This document shows positions 1 to 18,662 of a stretch of DNA of 64,000 nt, in pieces. This DNA comes from Cacajao melanocephalus. Lineage: Eukaryota; Chordata; Mammalia; Primates; Pitheciidae. The stretch is taken from the NCBI GenBank assembly GCA_963573385.1, contig CAUYLG010071685.1, positions 1-64,000 of the forward strand, read 5' to 3'. The notes beneath the pieces are model-generated. The model was given only the letters and a program-made list of their open reading frames with translations, made no database searches and was not told where the DNA came from. Position 1 is the first letter of the stretch, and each line of letters opens with the position of its first letter. Position numbers and translations under genes: made by a program.

Positions 1-35
<35 letters not shown>

Positions 36-153
36 TAGAGACGGGGTTTCTCTATGTTGGTCAGGCTGGTCTGGAAATCCCAACCTCAGGTGATCCACCC
101 ACCTCAGCCTCCCGAAGTGCTGGGATTACAGGCATGAATCACTGCGCTTGGCT
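1..153 (-). mobile_element. Alu left monomer, antisense, cut by window edge
   Basis: A run of about 31 T is followed directly by the reverse complement of the Alu left arm (tgctgggattacagg motif), ending in a degraded ggcc end near 153. No right arm lies between the T run and the left arm, so this is a free left monomer (FLAM type) or a deleted Alu. The window edge prevents a decision. Confidence 0.8.
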
Positions 154-204
154 GTTTTTTAAAGTGTATGTTTATTGTAGCAGCAGATGTACACAACTTT
201 GTAG

Positions 205-400
<196 letters not shown>

Positions 401-600
401 TGGAAGCAGGCACTTCTAACACGGCAGCAGGCAGGAGAGTGTGAAGGGAGAGGAAGAAGAGCCCCACATAAAACCATCAGATGTCATGAGAACAGCAGTG
501 GGGGAAGCTCACCTCCCACGAGGTCTCTCCTTCAACACCTGGGGATTACTATTTGAGATGAGCTTTGGGTGTCAACACAAAGCCAAGCCATATCATTATA
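401..600 (-). mobile_element. MaLR LTR fragment (THE1/MST-like), antisense
   Basis: The segment has the order typical of the 5' half of THE1/MST LTRs read backwards: cagcaggcaggagagtgtg, aaaaccatcagat, gagaacagcagtggggg, cacctcccacgaggtc, then ggggattact and a terminal gccaagccatatcat. It is a non-coding relic of an ERVL-MaLR element. Confidence 0.75.
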
Positions 601-781
601 TGATGTGGAACATCTTTTTACATGCATATTTACATATGTATGTCTTTGAATAAGGTTTCTGTTAAATACCCTTAGTCTATTTTTAAAATAGGTTTGTATG
701 TTTCCTTATTGGTGAGTTTTAAGAGTTCTTTATCTTTTTTCTTTATTATATTTTATTTATCTCATTATGATTGTTGTTATT

Positions 782-902
782 TTTAGAGACGGGAGTTTCA
801 CCATGTTGCCCAAGCTAGTCTGAAACTCCGAAGCTCAGGCAGTCCACCTGCCCTGGCTTCCCAAAGTGCTGGGATTACAGGTATGAGCCACTGTGTCTTG
901 CC
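782..902 (-). mobile_element. Alu left-arm fragment, antisense
   Basis: Antisense Alu left arm only, from gagacgggagtttcaccatg to a degraded gagccactgtgtcttgcc end. It abuts the next Alu. Confidence 0.85.
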
Positions 903-905
903 TAT

Positions 906-1204
906 GAGTCATTTTTTTAAGAAAGGTCTGGCTCTGTTACCTAGGCTGGAGTGCAGTGAGGTGATCTTGGCTCCCTGCAACCTCTGCCTTTCAGGCTCAA
1001 ACAGTCCTCCCACCTCAGCCTTCTAGTAGCTGGGTCTGCAGGGGCATACCACCATGCCCAGCTAATTTTTTGTATTATTTTTTTTTATAGAGATAGGCTT
1101 TCGCCATGTTGCCCAGGCTGATCTTGTACTCCTGGCCTCAAGTGATCCTCCTACTCAGCCTCCTAAAGTGGTGGGATTATGGGTGTGAGCCACTGAACCT
1201 GGCT
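906..1204 (-). mobile_element. AluJ-like element, antisense
   Basis: Near full-length antisense Alu with both arms. The wording ctcctggcctcaagtgatcc is the J-type (older) variant, and divergence is high. Confidence 0.9.
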
Positions 1205-2105
1205 ATATGATCCATTTTGAGTTGATTTCTGTGAAGAGTGTGAGGTCTGGGTCTAGACTGGATTTTTTCCTGTGGATGTTTAGTTGTTCCAGCACTATTC
1301 GTTGAATAGACGATCTTTGCTCCATTGTATTGTCTTTGTTACTTTGTCAGAGATGAGTTTTCTGTCTATAGATGTATTCTGGGCTATTTTGTTCCCTTGA
1401 TCTATTTGTTCTTTAATATCATGTTGTCTTGATAACTGTAGCTTTTTGGGAAGTCTTGAGGTCAAGTAGGGCAAGTCCTTTCAGTTTGTTCTCTCCTTCA
1501 AAAAACTTGATACGAACTTAAGACTTAGTTTGTTGCTCTCCACAGAATTTGCTGGGATTTTGATTGACGTCGTGTTGAATTTGCAGATCAAGTTGGGAAG
1601 ACAATACATCTTGAACAGTATTGAGTCTTCCTATCCAAGGAAATGGAATATTTCTCCATTTGTTTAGTTCCTTGATTTATTTCATCAGACTTTTATAGTT
1701 TTCTTCATATAGCTCTTATCCATGCTTTGTTAGATTTGTGCCTAAGTGTAATATAAATGATTTGTGTTTTTCACTTCAAATTGGAAAGCGATTGACTTTT
1801 GTATATTAACGTTGTATCCTGCAGGCTTACTGTAATTGCTTATTAGTTCCTGGAGTTTTTTTTTTTTTTTTTTTTTGCCAGTTCTTTCAGATTTTCTATG
1901 GAGACAATCATGCCATCTATGAAAAAAGATAGTTTTATTTCTTCCTTCCAATCTATACCTTTTCTTACTGTGTTAGCTAGGACCCATTCAAGATGAGCTT
2001 TGGGTGGGAACAAATTTTTAGATACTAAAAGGAAGGAAGGTATTAAGGTTAACTAAAATTATAATACTGTTATAAGTTTATTTGCCACTGTAAAAAAAAA
2101 AATTA

Positions 2106-2667
<562 letters not shown>

Positions 2668-2814
2668 TCAACAAACACGAAAATGCGTTTTAAAATATTT
2701 TAAAGTAAATATATATTTTTTTCTACAATGATGTAGAGTATTTAACATTTTTAGGGATACCAGAGTCTTCTCATTCATAATCTCTGTTTAGCCCAGCTCC
2801 AGAAGATGTGAAAA

Positions 2815-2960
2815 ATGTCATTGAAATTTTGATAGGGATTTTATCGACTGCAGATCACTTTGGGTAGTATGGACATTTTAACAGTATTCTTTCAGTTCAC
2901 GAACATGAGATATCTTTCCATTTATTTGTATCTTTTTCAATTTTTTTCTTCAAAAATTAA
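2815..2960 (-). mobile_element. LINE-1 ORF2 fragment, antisense
   Basis: Reads as antisense L1: attgaaattttgataggga, tttgggtagtatggaca, gatatctttccatttattt. These are familiar ORF2-region words of old L1 copies. Confidence 0.7.
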
Positions 2961-3490
2961 AAGTAACTAAAAATACAGTTATGTGTAAATTAAGCCATTC
3001 AGGTTTTAACAATTTAGGGGCCATTTGAAGGTCCTTGCAGGAAAGAATACTTCCAAAGCAAACATTGTGATAGTTTTAAATAAACAGTTTTTAATGTCAA
3101 GTCAGCCCTAACCAAGCCACAATAATCTATTTTTCTCAGGCCTGGAACAAGAATTTTGAAATGTTACGTTGTTTTATGGTATGTTGCTGAGTGTATGCAT
3201 GTGTACGATTGGTGTTAAGAAGGGCACATAATCTGCTCGGCCTTCTTTATTGTTGATTTGTTGCTAAGAATTCTCTGGTCGAAGAAAATTACTTCCTTTT
3301 CAGGAACGCATTGGGGGATATGTTTGAGGTGAGTAAAGGTAAATATTTTTGTCCTTGGGCAAGAAGTGTTGGGTTTTTTACTGTTTAGTTGTAATAACAA
3401 ACTATTGATACATTTTGCATATTTATGCAAGTATGTCTAGAAAGCGACACATAGGAATTGAAGCTGCTAACTGCTTGAGAGAAGATTTGT
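2961..3490. other. AT-rich single-copy stretch, nothing recognised
   Basis: No repeat end, coding frame or RNA gene recognised. The short minus-strand frame at 3215-3430 is not supported by any motif. Confidence 0.5.
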
Positions 3491-3499
3491 TGAGTAGGT

Positions 3500-4180
3500 G
3501 ATATATTCACATTGTTCAAAATTCATAAGTGTTTTCTCCCCTACCCTGACCACCAAGTTATTTTCCTGGAGCCAGCCACTGTCATTAGTTTTCTTTGTAT
3601 CCATACCGATATTTTATATACATAAAGGTGACTAAGTGTATACTTTACACCCTCTCCCCAGTATTGTTTTAAATGCAGATAATAAGGTGCTAGTCACTTT
3701 GATGTATTTTGCTCTTTTTACCTTTTGTATTTTACATCTCACATCTACACAAAGAGCTTTCTTTTTTTTTCTTTTAAATGGCTGCAAGACATTTTATTGT
3801 ATGGGTACTCCATAGTTTAACTGGTTCCTTCACTGATAGATATTCAGATTGCCTCAGTCTGTTGGGTGAATAACCTTGGTGCATATATCATTCCCTATGC
3901 ATAAAAGGATATCTGTATGATAAATAATTGGAATTGCTGGGTCAAAGGATATGTGCCTTGTAAGTAATGAGGGTAGTGACTGCCAGACTGACCTCGCAGA
4001 GGCTGTAACCAGTTTCCATTCCTGTTCTCAATGTGTGTCTGCCCACATTCTTACCAACATAGTGTTACGAAATATTTTGCTCGTTGCTAATCTGCTAGTG
4101 AAGATATTAACTTAATGTCTTTCTAACTTTTTTATTTTGAAGAAGATTGAGCATCTTTTTATATATATTTGATTTATTTC
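3500..4180 (-). mobile_element. Old LINE-1 (L1M) 3' region, antisense
   Basis: Order of words matches an old L1 3' UTR/ORF2 end read backwards: tcacattgttcaaaattcat, ccactgtcattagttttctt, aatggctgcaagacattttattgtatg (split), gaattgctgggtcaaagg, and ttgagcatctttttatat near 4147. Heavily mutated. Confidence 0.7.
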
Positions 4181-4254
4181 TTAGCAGACTGTTTTGGGCT
4201 CTTCCATTTTTTATTGTACTGTAATTTATATAAGGCAAAGTACATAATTTTAGA

Positions 4255-5135
4255 TGTATAACTATAAACTTTCTTTTAGTTGAGGTATGATTTACTTTCA
4301 AGAAAATGAACAGATGTTAAGTGTACTGTTTTGATGAGTTTTAACTGCTTTATCTGACCATGTAACCTACCCCACTCAAGATTTAGAACATTTCCATCAC
4401 TCAGGAAATTTCCTCAGGCCCCATTTGCATTCAGTTTTCCTTTCTCTCCATCTTAGGCAATCAGTTTTCAAATTTCTGTTACCATAAATTAGTTGTGCCT
4501 ATGGTCTTTTTAAATTAAAACATATTATACACCCATGTATCTACGAACACGATGGAGATATGGAACATGCCATGCCTTCCTGCAGGTGCCCTTGTCCTTT
4601 CTCCCGGTCAGTGTCGTGCCCACCAAAGGTCACCACCGTACTGACCTGAGTTCACTAGAGACTAGTCGTGTAAATCTGTGCTTCTTCATGTATTGTATCA
4701 AGCAGCAGTTTCTTTTTCATTTATGCACATGCACGAATGTAATACTATTACTATCTATTTTACTCTTTGGACAGATATGTGTTTTTCAACATTGTGCTAT
4801 TCTGAATTAAACTCTGTGAATATTCTAAAGTACTTAACATCTTTGTGGTGTATTAGAAATGGAATTGATAATAGGTTGTAGATATATGTTTAACTTTAGA
4901 AATTGCCATAATCGTTCCTCAGAGGGGTTATACCAGTCTCCACTTTCACTAGCAATGTTTGTGATTTCTAGTTGCTCTATATCTTTGCCAACAATTAATA
5001 TTTGTTCTTTTTTAGTTTCAGCTATTTGGATGGGAATGTGTGGTATCTCATTGTGGTTATAATTTGAATTTCCTATGACAGATGATGTTGAGAATCTTTG
5101 CATGTGCTTATTGTTGATACATGATTCTTAACTGA
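4255..5135 (-). mobile_element. Second old LINE-1 (L1M) 3' region, antisense
   Basis: A new L1 3' UTR begins at ttgaggtatgatttactttc, then agatgttaagtgtact, acatttccatcactcagg and finally ggtatctcattgtggttat and gatgttgagaatctttgcat. The same landmarks appear in the preceding fragment, so this is a separate L1 copy in the same orientation. Confidence 0.75.
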
Positions 5136-5151
5136 GTGATGGGTCTTAGAA

Positions 5152-5448
5152 TAATTTTTTTTCTTTGAGACAGTCTCACTGTTGCCAGGCTGGAGTGCAC
5201 TGGCATGATCTCGACTCACTGCAACCTCTGCCTCCCAGGTTCAAGCGAATCCTGCTGCCTCGGCCTCCCCAGTAGCTGGGATTACAGGCATCCACCATTG
5301 CGCTTGGCTAATTTTTGTATTTTTTTTTTGTAAGATGAGGTTTCACCATGTTGGCCAGGCTGGTCTTGACCTCCTGATCTCAGGTGATCTGCCTGCCTTG
5401 GCCTCCCAAAGTGTTGGGATTACAGGCAAGAGCCACTGTTCCCAGCCT
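5152..5448 (-). mobile_element. AluS-like element, antisense
   Basis: Poly-T plus gagacagtctcactgttgcc at the start and ccactgttcccagcc at the end. Both arms are present. Confidence 0.93.
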
Positions 5449-5601
5449 AAAATTGTCTATGATTCTGGTAGTATACTTTTTGAAAGGCCTTCTTCATTTT
5501 GCAGTTACAATATTTTAATCTAACATGCCATCAAACATACGATGTTTTGTTATTTTGTGTACCTGCATAAAACAGGAAAAATCTTGATTAAACTGATACT
5601 A

Positions 5602-6595
<994 letters not shown>

Positions 6596-6913
6596 CATTC
6601 ATGTGTCACTTCATGACTGGGATACTCTCTGAGAAGCTGTCATTGCTTGAACATTATAGAATGTGTTACACAAACCCAAATGCTGTAGTCTACTACACAC
6701 CTATGCTATATGGAATAATCTATTGCTCTTAGGCTGCAAATCTGTACAGCATGTTACTGTTCTGAATAGTGGAGGCAATTGTAACACAATGGTAAGTAAT
6801 TGTGTATCTAAACATAGAAGAGGTACAGTAAAAATACGGTTTTATAATCTTAGGGGACTACTATTGCATATGTGGTCTGTTGACTGAACTGTTGTTACTT
6901 GGTGCATGGGTAT
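6596..6913. mobile_element. Non-autonomous Tigger-type DNA transposon (MER6-like)
   Basis: A compact element about 318 bp long. Its left end (cattcatgtgtcacttcatg) and right end (gttgttacttggtgcatggg) are degenerate inverted copies of each other. Between them lie ctactacacacctatgctat, ctgtacagcatgttactgt and gtgtatctaaacatagaa, words I associate with MER6/Tigger-family elements. It encodes no protein. Confidence 0.65.
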
Positions 6914-7090
6914 AATGTGCATACATTCGTTACTCTGTTTGCATGTGTATAAAACTTTGCTCAGAGAAGGAAAAAAAAACCCTACCATGTATGTAGCTTA
7001 ATTATTTACTGCATTCTAGACATTCATGCAGCTCGTCAGTGCTGCTTGGGGGAATCAGTCTGCTGCTGACGGTCATTTTATAATTACTGC

Positions 7091-7396
7091 CTTTTTTTTT
7101 TTTTTTTTTTCCCTTTGTTTTGGAGTCTTGCTCCCATCATGCAGGCTGGAGTGCAGTGGCACGATCTTGGCTCACCAACCTCCACATCCCAGGTTCAAGC
7201 AATTCTCCTTTCTCAGCCTCCCTAGTAGCTAGGATTACAGGCATGCGCCACCATGCCCAGCTAATTTTTGTATTTTTAGTAGAGACACGGTTTCACCATG
7301 TGGGCCAGGCTGGTCTTGAACTCTTGACCTCAGGTGATCCACCTGCCTCGGCCTCCCAGAGTGTTGGATTCCAGGTGTGAGCCATCGTGCCTGGCC
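7091..7396 (-). mobile_element. AluS-like element, antisense
   Basis: 20-bp poly-T, both arms, terminal gagccatcgtgcctggcc. Flanked by a degenerate direct repeat (aattactgcc before, aattattgct after). Confidence 0.93.
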
Positions 7397-7817
7397 AATT
7401 ATTGCTTTTTATGCAGGGTTCGACATTCTTAGTGCTGAGTTCAGAATCTTTTACTTGCATGTTATTCATTGAAAAATGGAATTTACCTGACTGGCTCATA
7501 AGGTAAATAAGAATGTGAGATGTGTGTGGGAAATAATCTGCTGACTGCTAGTCAGGGTTTTGGGGGAAAGAGAACCCAAGGGGCATGTAGACTAGCTAAA
7601 AGAAACACGTGGAGAAGTAAGGAATCAAGGACTGGCACAGGGGTTGTCTAAGATAATAGGCAAAACAGTCAGAAAAACAAATTAGACTGTAACAAATGGA
7701 AATTTACAGTGTTCAGCATTTACCAAATTTCCAAAACAGAAATACAACAAACCTAGGTGTGTTTGTGTACATTTATGTATCTAACATTAACTGGCTTTGT
7801 TTTAGCACTTATATGTA
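7397..7817. other. Single-copy DNA, nothing recognised
   Basis: No repeat or gene recognised between the Alu and the L1 tail. Confidence 0.45.
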
Positions 7818-7908
7818 TATAGTTGCACTTTAGGTTCTGGAGTACATGTGCAGAACATGCAGGATTGTTGCATAGGTACATACATGGCAGTGTGGTTTGC
7901 TGCCTCCA
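7818..7908 (-). mobile_element. LINE-1 3' end fragment, antisense
   Basis: Words such as tttaggttctggagtacatg and gcaggattgttgcatagg are the primate L1 3' terminus read backwards. Only about 90 bp remain before the next Alu. Confidence 0.8.
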
Positions 7909-7916
7909 TCCCCCTT

Positions 7917-8206
7917 TTTATTTATTTTTATTTTTTTGAGACAGAGTCTCACTCTATCGAGTGCAGTGGTGCGATCTCAGCTCACTGCAACTTGCGCCTC
8001 CTGGTTTCAAGCGATTCTCCTGCCTCAGCCTCCTGAGTAGCTGGGATTACGGGCATGTGCTACCACGCCCAGCTAATTTTTTTATTTTTAGTAGAGACGG
8101 GGTTTCACCATGTTGGTCAGGCTGGTATTGAACTCCTGACCTCGTGATCCACCCGCTTCGGCCTCCCAAAGTGCTGGGATTACAGGCGTGAGCCACCATG
8201 CCGGCT
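7917..8206 (-). mobile_element. AluSc-like element, antisense
   Basis: Starts in a TTTTA-rich tail, with both arms present. The phrase ctcctgacctcgtgatccac is the AluSc/Y-type left-arm variant. About 10 bp are missing after gtctcactctatcg. Confidence 0.93.
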
Positions 8207-10026
<1,820 letters not shown>

Positions 10027-10249
10027 TTAAGAAATGTTATAAAAACTGCTCAGTTCTTCGGTGGTAAATGTTTTTTATTTTTCTATTCATATAGATTGTT
10101 TTATTGAAAACTGCCATGGTGAGACCTTACAATATATGAGATAGATAGGTTGGAAAACTGTGAGGTTATGAGCACATCTGTTAGCCTTGGGGGTGGAGGG
10201 GAAAAACTGAAATAAAATACTTGCAAGAATAGTATTTATGATCTTTAAA

Positions 10250-10868
<619 letters not shown>

Positions 10869-10871
10869 ATT

Positions 10872-11591
10872 TTGTGGTAGGGAGAATAAAGATCCTTTTA
10901 AGACATTCATACTCTAATTCCTGGATCCTGTGGATATTTACCCTTCCACGGCAAAAAGGGATTTCACACATGTGATTAAGAGCCTTGATGCAGAGAGTAA
11001 TGGCAGGGCAATCCTCATTTAGACAAACAAGGTCACCTATGACCAAGAGAGCTCTGAATTGAATAAATATGCTATTTCCTTGTATTAAGTTCAGAATTTT
11101 ATAGTACCATATACTGAATCATGCCGGCAAGTCTAATCTAATCGTACATATCCTTAAAATCTGTGGTGAGGGGGGATAGGGCTAATGACTGCCGAAGAAT
11201 GGTCACAGAAACACATTTGATGACTTGGAAGATGGAGGACAAGGCCCTGAGCCAAGGGAATCCTGACTCCTCTAGAGTCTAGAAAGGTCAAAAGAGATGA
11301 GTCTCTTTTAGGAGCCTCCAGAAAGGAATGTTTTCTCTTTTTGTTTCTTGAGATAGGGGCCACTGTCACTCAGGCTGGAGTGCAGTGGCACAGTCACAGC
11401 TCACTCCAGCTTTGACCTCGTGGGCTCAAGCAGTTCTCTTGCCTCGGCCTCCCAAGTGTTGGGATTACAGGTGTGAGGCACTGTGCCTGGCCCAGAGAGG
11501 AAGGGTTACACCTGTTTACACCTTCATTTCAGGCCAGTGAGACCTGTGTCAGACTTGTAACTTACAGAACTACAAATTAATAAATTTGATT
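10872..11591 (+). mobile_element. MLT1-like MaLR LTR, sense, interrupted by an Alu monomer
   Basis: 10872-11340 and 11493-11591 read as one LTR: ctaattcctggatcctgtgg, ggcaaaaagggatttcaca, gatgacttggaagatggag, gcctccagaaaggaatg, then ccagtgagacctgtgtcaga and an aataaa signal in attaataaatttg at the end. It is a non-coding relic. The exact subfamily is not decided. Confidence 0.7.
11340..11492 (-). mobile_element. Alu monomer (FLAM/FRAM-like), antisense
   Basis: About 150 bp, from ttgagataggggccactgtc to gaggcactgtgcctggcc. It corresponds to one Alu arm and interrupts the LTR. Confidence 0.85.
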
Positions 11592-11886
11592 TCTTCTTTC
11601 AGCCTTTGTTTATTTTAGGAGTATGTTTCTCTAATTTCAAATATTTGGTGACTTTGTATGGGACTTTATGGCCAGAGAACATATTCTGTGATGTAAATAT
11701 TTTAGATTTGCATTTGTTTTATACTCTGTGTGTGATCTCTTTTGTTAATGTTTCATTTGCACTTAAAGATTTTGTATTGTTTTCATTGGATGGTTTCTGT
11801 AAATATGAGTCCAATTTGTCAAGTTTTGTTCATATCTTCTGTATTGTTAATTTTTAGTTTTATTATTTACAGAGAGAAGGGTGTTA

Positions 11887-12371
<485 letters not shown>

Positions 12372-13348
12372 AAAAAGTTCTGTCAATTTTCAGATCACAG
12401 ATTTTATTAAGGTGTTAGGTACACACATTTAGAATTTTTATGTTATCTTGATGGGTTAACCACTTTATCATTAAGAAATGTTCCTTAGTCCTTGCCCTAG
12501 AGTACCTTGTTTGATATTAATGTATTAATAACCAGAATACACTTAGAGCTTTCTTATGCCTAATTTTATTATGATATCTATATTTTTTCCTCTTATTTTT
12601 CATCTGTTTTCATAGTTAACAGGATTCTTTTAAACAGGATATAGTTGGATTTTTGTTTTTATATCCAGACTGATAATGGGATTTAGGTAATTTGCATTTA
12701 ACATAATTATTAATGTGATTGAATTTATACCATGTTATTTGTTTTCTATTTGTCTTATCTGTTCTTTTTTTTTTTTTTTTTTTTTTCATTTTCTTGCCTT
12801 CTTAACTTAGTAATTTTTAGCACTCCATATTATTTCCACTATTGGCTTATTAGCCATACCTCTTTGGTTATTTTAGTGGCTATCCTGCATACTTACTGCA
12901 TACTTTCTGCAGTCTATGTTCACATAAAATTATACCATTTCACGTGTTGTGTTGGTATTTTTATAATAGTATACATCTATTTCTCTCTTTTTTGTAGTAT
13001 TTTTGCTATACATTTTATTCGTGTATATGCTATAAACACTGGGTATTATTTGTGCTTTAAACAGGTAATTACGATTTAGAGGAATTTTTGAGATGAAAAC
13101 CCTTTGATAGGTGCATGTCTGTTTACTAGTTCTGGCACTCCACATGCCTTTGGGAAGATCGCAGTTTTCCGCATGTATCTGCTGTTTTCTTTCTGCTGAA
13201 GAACTTCAACACTGCTTCTTATCAGGTGTCTTGGTGAGGAATTCTGTCAACTTCAGTTAGTCTGGTAGAGTCTTTGTTTCTCCCTTTGTTTTTGAAGGGT
13301 ATATTCACTGGGTATGGAATTACATGTTATCTTTTTACTTGAGCACTT

Positions 13349-13637
13349 TATTTTTTTGAGACACAGTTTCACCCTGTCTCCCAGGCTAGAGTGCAGTGGC
13401 GATTTTGGCTCACTGCAACCTCCGCCTCCTGGGTTCAAGTGATTCTTGTGCCTCAGCATTCCCGGTAGCTGGGATTACAGGTGCCTGCCACCACTACGCC
13501 CAGCTAATTTTTGTGTTTTTAGTAGAGATGGGGGTCTCACCATGTTGCCCAGGCTGGTCTGAAACTCCTGACCTGGTCTGCCCGCCTCGGCCTCCCGAAG
13601 TACTGGGATTACAGGCGTGAGCCACCGCTCTCAGCCT
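13349..13637 (-). mobile_element. AluS-like element, antisense
   Basis: From tttttttgagacacagtttc to ccaccgctctcagcc. Both arms present, inside L1. Confidence 0.94.
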
Positions 13638-14153
13638 CATTGTCCTTTTTATATGGATTGAAGGTAGAAAATGTGTTGCTTGTTAGGAACAGGAATTGTT
13701 ATGCAGTCTTTTTAATTTTTTTTCCTTATTGTAACTGTGAGTCTTTGAATTAAAGGTTTATTTACTTGTTATTTTTCTTAATTGTTTTCATTTGCTATTA
13801 GAAAGCTGGACTTACTCATGTGTGGTAAAAATATACAGAACATAAATTTTACCATTTTAACTTTTTCAGTGTACAATTCAGTGATGTTCAGTACATTCAC
13901 AGCATTGTGCAATCTTTACCATTATCTATTTCTAGAATGTTTTCGTCATCCCAAACAGAAAAAATGTATACCCTATGCCCTTTAAACAGTAACTCCTCAT
14001 TCCCCTTCTCCTCAACCTCTGAGAACCTTTATTCCACTCTGTCTCTAAGATTTGCCTACTCTAGTTACCTCATACAAGTGGAATCAGAGTATTTATCATT
14101 TTGTGTCTGGCTCATTTTACTTAGCATATTTTCAGAGTTCATAGTATGTGTAG

Positions 14154-14578
<425 letters not shown>

Positions 14579-15144
14579 TAAATAATGCTTTTGTGAACCT
14601 TGGTGCAGAAACACCTCAATCCTTCCTTCAGTTCTTTTGAGTATATGCTCAGGATTGTTGGATCAAATGGTAACTGTTTACTATTTTGAGAAACAGCTAT
14701 ATTGTTTTCCACTGTGGCTGCAGCATTTTACATTCCCCAAGCACGAGGGTTCCGATTTGTCTGTATCCTCACCAACACTTGCTATTTTTGATTGTTAATG
14801 TTTTACTTTAAAAATTTTAGTTGTGGTAAAATACACATATATTTTACTGCCTTAACCACTTTTTAGTGTATAGTTCAGCAGTTTGGTTACGTTGTCGTGC
14901 AGCCAATTTCCAGAATTTCTTTATCTTGCAAAACTGAAATTCTGTACCCATTAAACAAATCCTTCTGGCCGCTGGGAACAACCCCCTTACTTTCTGTTTT
15001 TATGAACATGACTATTCTAGATACCTTATGTAAGTAGTATCATAACAGTATATGTCTTTTGGGGACTGGCTTCTTCCATTTAGCATAACATCTTCAAGGT
15101 TCATCTGTGTTGTAGCGTGTGTCGGCATTTCCTTCATTTTTTCC

Positions 15145-15440
<296 letters not shown>

Positions 15441-15445
15441 TCCTT

Positions 15446-15889
15446 CTTTTCTTTTTTTTAAAAAAAGACAGGTCTAGGCTGGGCGCGGTGGCTCATGCCT
15501 GTAATCCAAGCACTTTGGAGGTCAAGACGAGCAGATCACCTGAGGTTGGGAGTTCAAGACCAGCCTGACCAACATGGTGAAACCCCGTCTTTGTAAAAAT
15601 TAAAAATAAATAAATAAATAAAAAGATAGGTCTAGGTCTGTTGCCCAGGCTGGAGTTCAGTGACACAATCATAGCTCACTGCAGCCTCAAGCTCCTGGGC
15701 TTTGGCCATCCTCCCGCTCAACCATGCAGGTTACTAGGACTACAGTTACCTGGCTAATTTTTAATTTTTTTGTAGAGATGGAGTCTTGCTGTGTTGCCCA
15801 GGTTGGTCTCGAACTCTTGGCTTTCAGTGATCTCCTGTCTTGGTCTCCCAAAGAATTGGAATTACAGGAGTGAGCCACATTGCCTGGCC
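15446..15889 (-). mobile_element. AluJ element, antisense, split by a left monomer
   Basis: T-rich tail (15446-15476), then the body from 15635 (gtctgttgcccaggctgg) to gccacattgcctggcc. J-type wording includes ctgcagcctcaagctcctgg. The sense monomer 15477-15619 sits inside it. Confidence 0.88.
15477..15619 (+). mobile_element. Free Alu left monomer, sense, nested in AluJ
   Basis: Starts ggctgggcgcggtggctcat, runs through the left arm only and ends in an (AAAT)n tail. It is bounded by aaaaaagacaggtcta and aaaaagataggtcta, a target-site duplication with one mismatch, so the monomer inserted on its own. Confidence 0.85.
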
Positions 15890-16248
15890 GTTTTTAAGGC
15901 TGAATAATATTCTATCGTATGTATAGACGACATTTTGTTTATACATTAATCCATCGATGGACACTTGGATTACATCCACCTTAAAGCTACTGTGAATAAT
16001 GGTGCTATGAACATGGGTATACAAATATCGTTGAGACCATGATTTCAGTTCTTTTGGGTATATATTTAGAAGTGGTATTCGTAGATCATACGGTAACTTT
16101 AATTTTTTGAGGGACCGTCATACTATTTTTCATAGTACTGCACCATTTTACATTTTCACCAGCAGTGTACCAAGGTTCCAGTTTTCCACATCACCACCAA
16201 AGCTTGTTTCCTGTGTTTTTTTTTTTTTTTTAAATCATAACCATCCTA

Positions 16249-16564
<316 letters not shown>

Positions 16565-16593
16565 CTAATGATTAGTGATGCTGAGCACTTTTT

Positions 16594-16900
<307 letters not shown>

Positions 16901-17010
16901 CTCTTGGTGGTTTTAACTTGTCTTTCCCTAATGTGTAATGATGTTGAGCATTTCTTCATGTGTTTGTGCTTATTGGTGATTTATATATCTTTGGAAAAGT
17001 TTAAGATTGT

Positions 17011-17634
17011 AACAAGTGTTTTTTTTTTTTTTTGTGCTAGTGACATTTCCTGCTTTCATTTATTTTTGCCCTTATTTGTAGTGTGCATTAGTTTTAATTA
17101 TTCTTACGCATCTCTAAATTATTTTTGAAACAAGGGTTGATAGAACTCTAGATAAGATGAATTCTTAGTGAAGAATTACTCTGTACTCTGTTAAATCTTG
17201 GTCTTGCCATTAATTAAATATGGGGCATGGGACAGGTCAGTTGACTTACTATTTCTTGAATCTGTAAAAGGTAATAATGATACATGTTTTGATTACAAAC
17301 CAGTCTTCAAGCAGTGTGGTTCTGTTGGGTAGTAGCTTAATAGAAGTGTGAGCCAGAATTGCAAAGATCTAAGCAGGCTTTTAGGAAAGCTGTGTGGAAA
17401 TGGAAAAAGAGCAAAGGGAGATAGAAGCAATAATAAGGTAATTAGGGACAATCAAGAACAAAGTAAATGGGCAATCACATCCTGAGATGGCTCTAAGAAT
17501 GATGGTTACAGAGATCTATATAGAAAATAAAGGAAGAATTTACTGAAATATGTAGAACCCAGGGCCAGCATTACCTGAGTAGTGAGGAGATAAAGATGAC
17601 AGCGTTCTGCAAAAGGTAAGAAAAAGGGTGGGGC
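17011..17634. other. Single-copy DNA, nothing recognised
   Basis: Includes a T tract at about 17020-17034 followed by gtgctag, which superficially resembles an intron 3' end. No exon can be supported. Confidence 0.5.
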
Positions 17635-18391
<757 letters not shown>

Positions 18392-18662
18392 CAGTGGTCC
18401 CCAACTTTTTTGGCACTAGGGACCAGTTGTGTGGAAGACAGTTTTTCCATGGACAGCAGGTAGGGTGTTGGTTTCATCAGGCATTAGTTAGATTCTCATA
18501 AGGGACACACAGTCTCACAAGTGCGCAGTTCTCCTGTGAGAATCTAATGCTGCAGCTGACGTGATGGGAGGTGGAGCTCAGGTGGTGATGCTGGCCCCAC
18601 TGCCATGGACAGGCACCTGCAGCCAAGGGCCGGCACCTGCAGCCAAGGGCCGGAGACCCCGG
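18392..18662. mobile_element. hAT-Charlie element (MER1-like) with exact 8-bp duplication
   Basis: Begins cagtggtccccaactttttt, includes gttagattctcataaggga and gagaatctaatgctgcagct (an internal inverted pair), and ends in a degraded ggagaccccgg. The 8-mer gtgtaaac lies immediately before (18384-18391) and after (18663-18670), as expected for hAT insertion. A 20-bp unit is tandemly doubled at 18612-18651. Confidence 0.8.

Larger units (their letters stand above)
605..1985 (-). mobile_element. LINE-1 fragment (ORF2 region), antisense, interrupted by Alus
   Basis: 605-735 and 1205-1985 read as reverse-complement L1 ORF2. Examples are gagttgatttctgtgaagag, ccagcactattcgttgaat and a Met-poor antisense frame with many stops. 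The Alu pieces at 782-1204 interrupt it. It is a dead, diverged L1M/L1P-type copy with no functional frame. Confidence 0.8.

Noticed and set aside
12732..13079. 115-codon plus-strand frame rich in Phe and hydrophobic residues
   Set aside because: It is the wrong strand of a dead L1 ORF2 segment, inflated by a T run.
17020..17042. T tract followed by gtgctag, like a 3' splice site
   Set aside because: Such tracts are common in this T-rich strand and no downstream exon or frame is evident.
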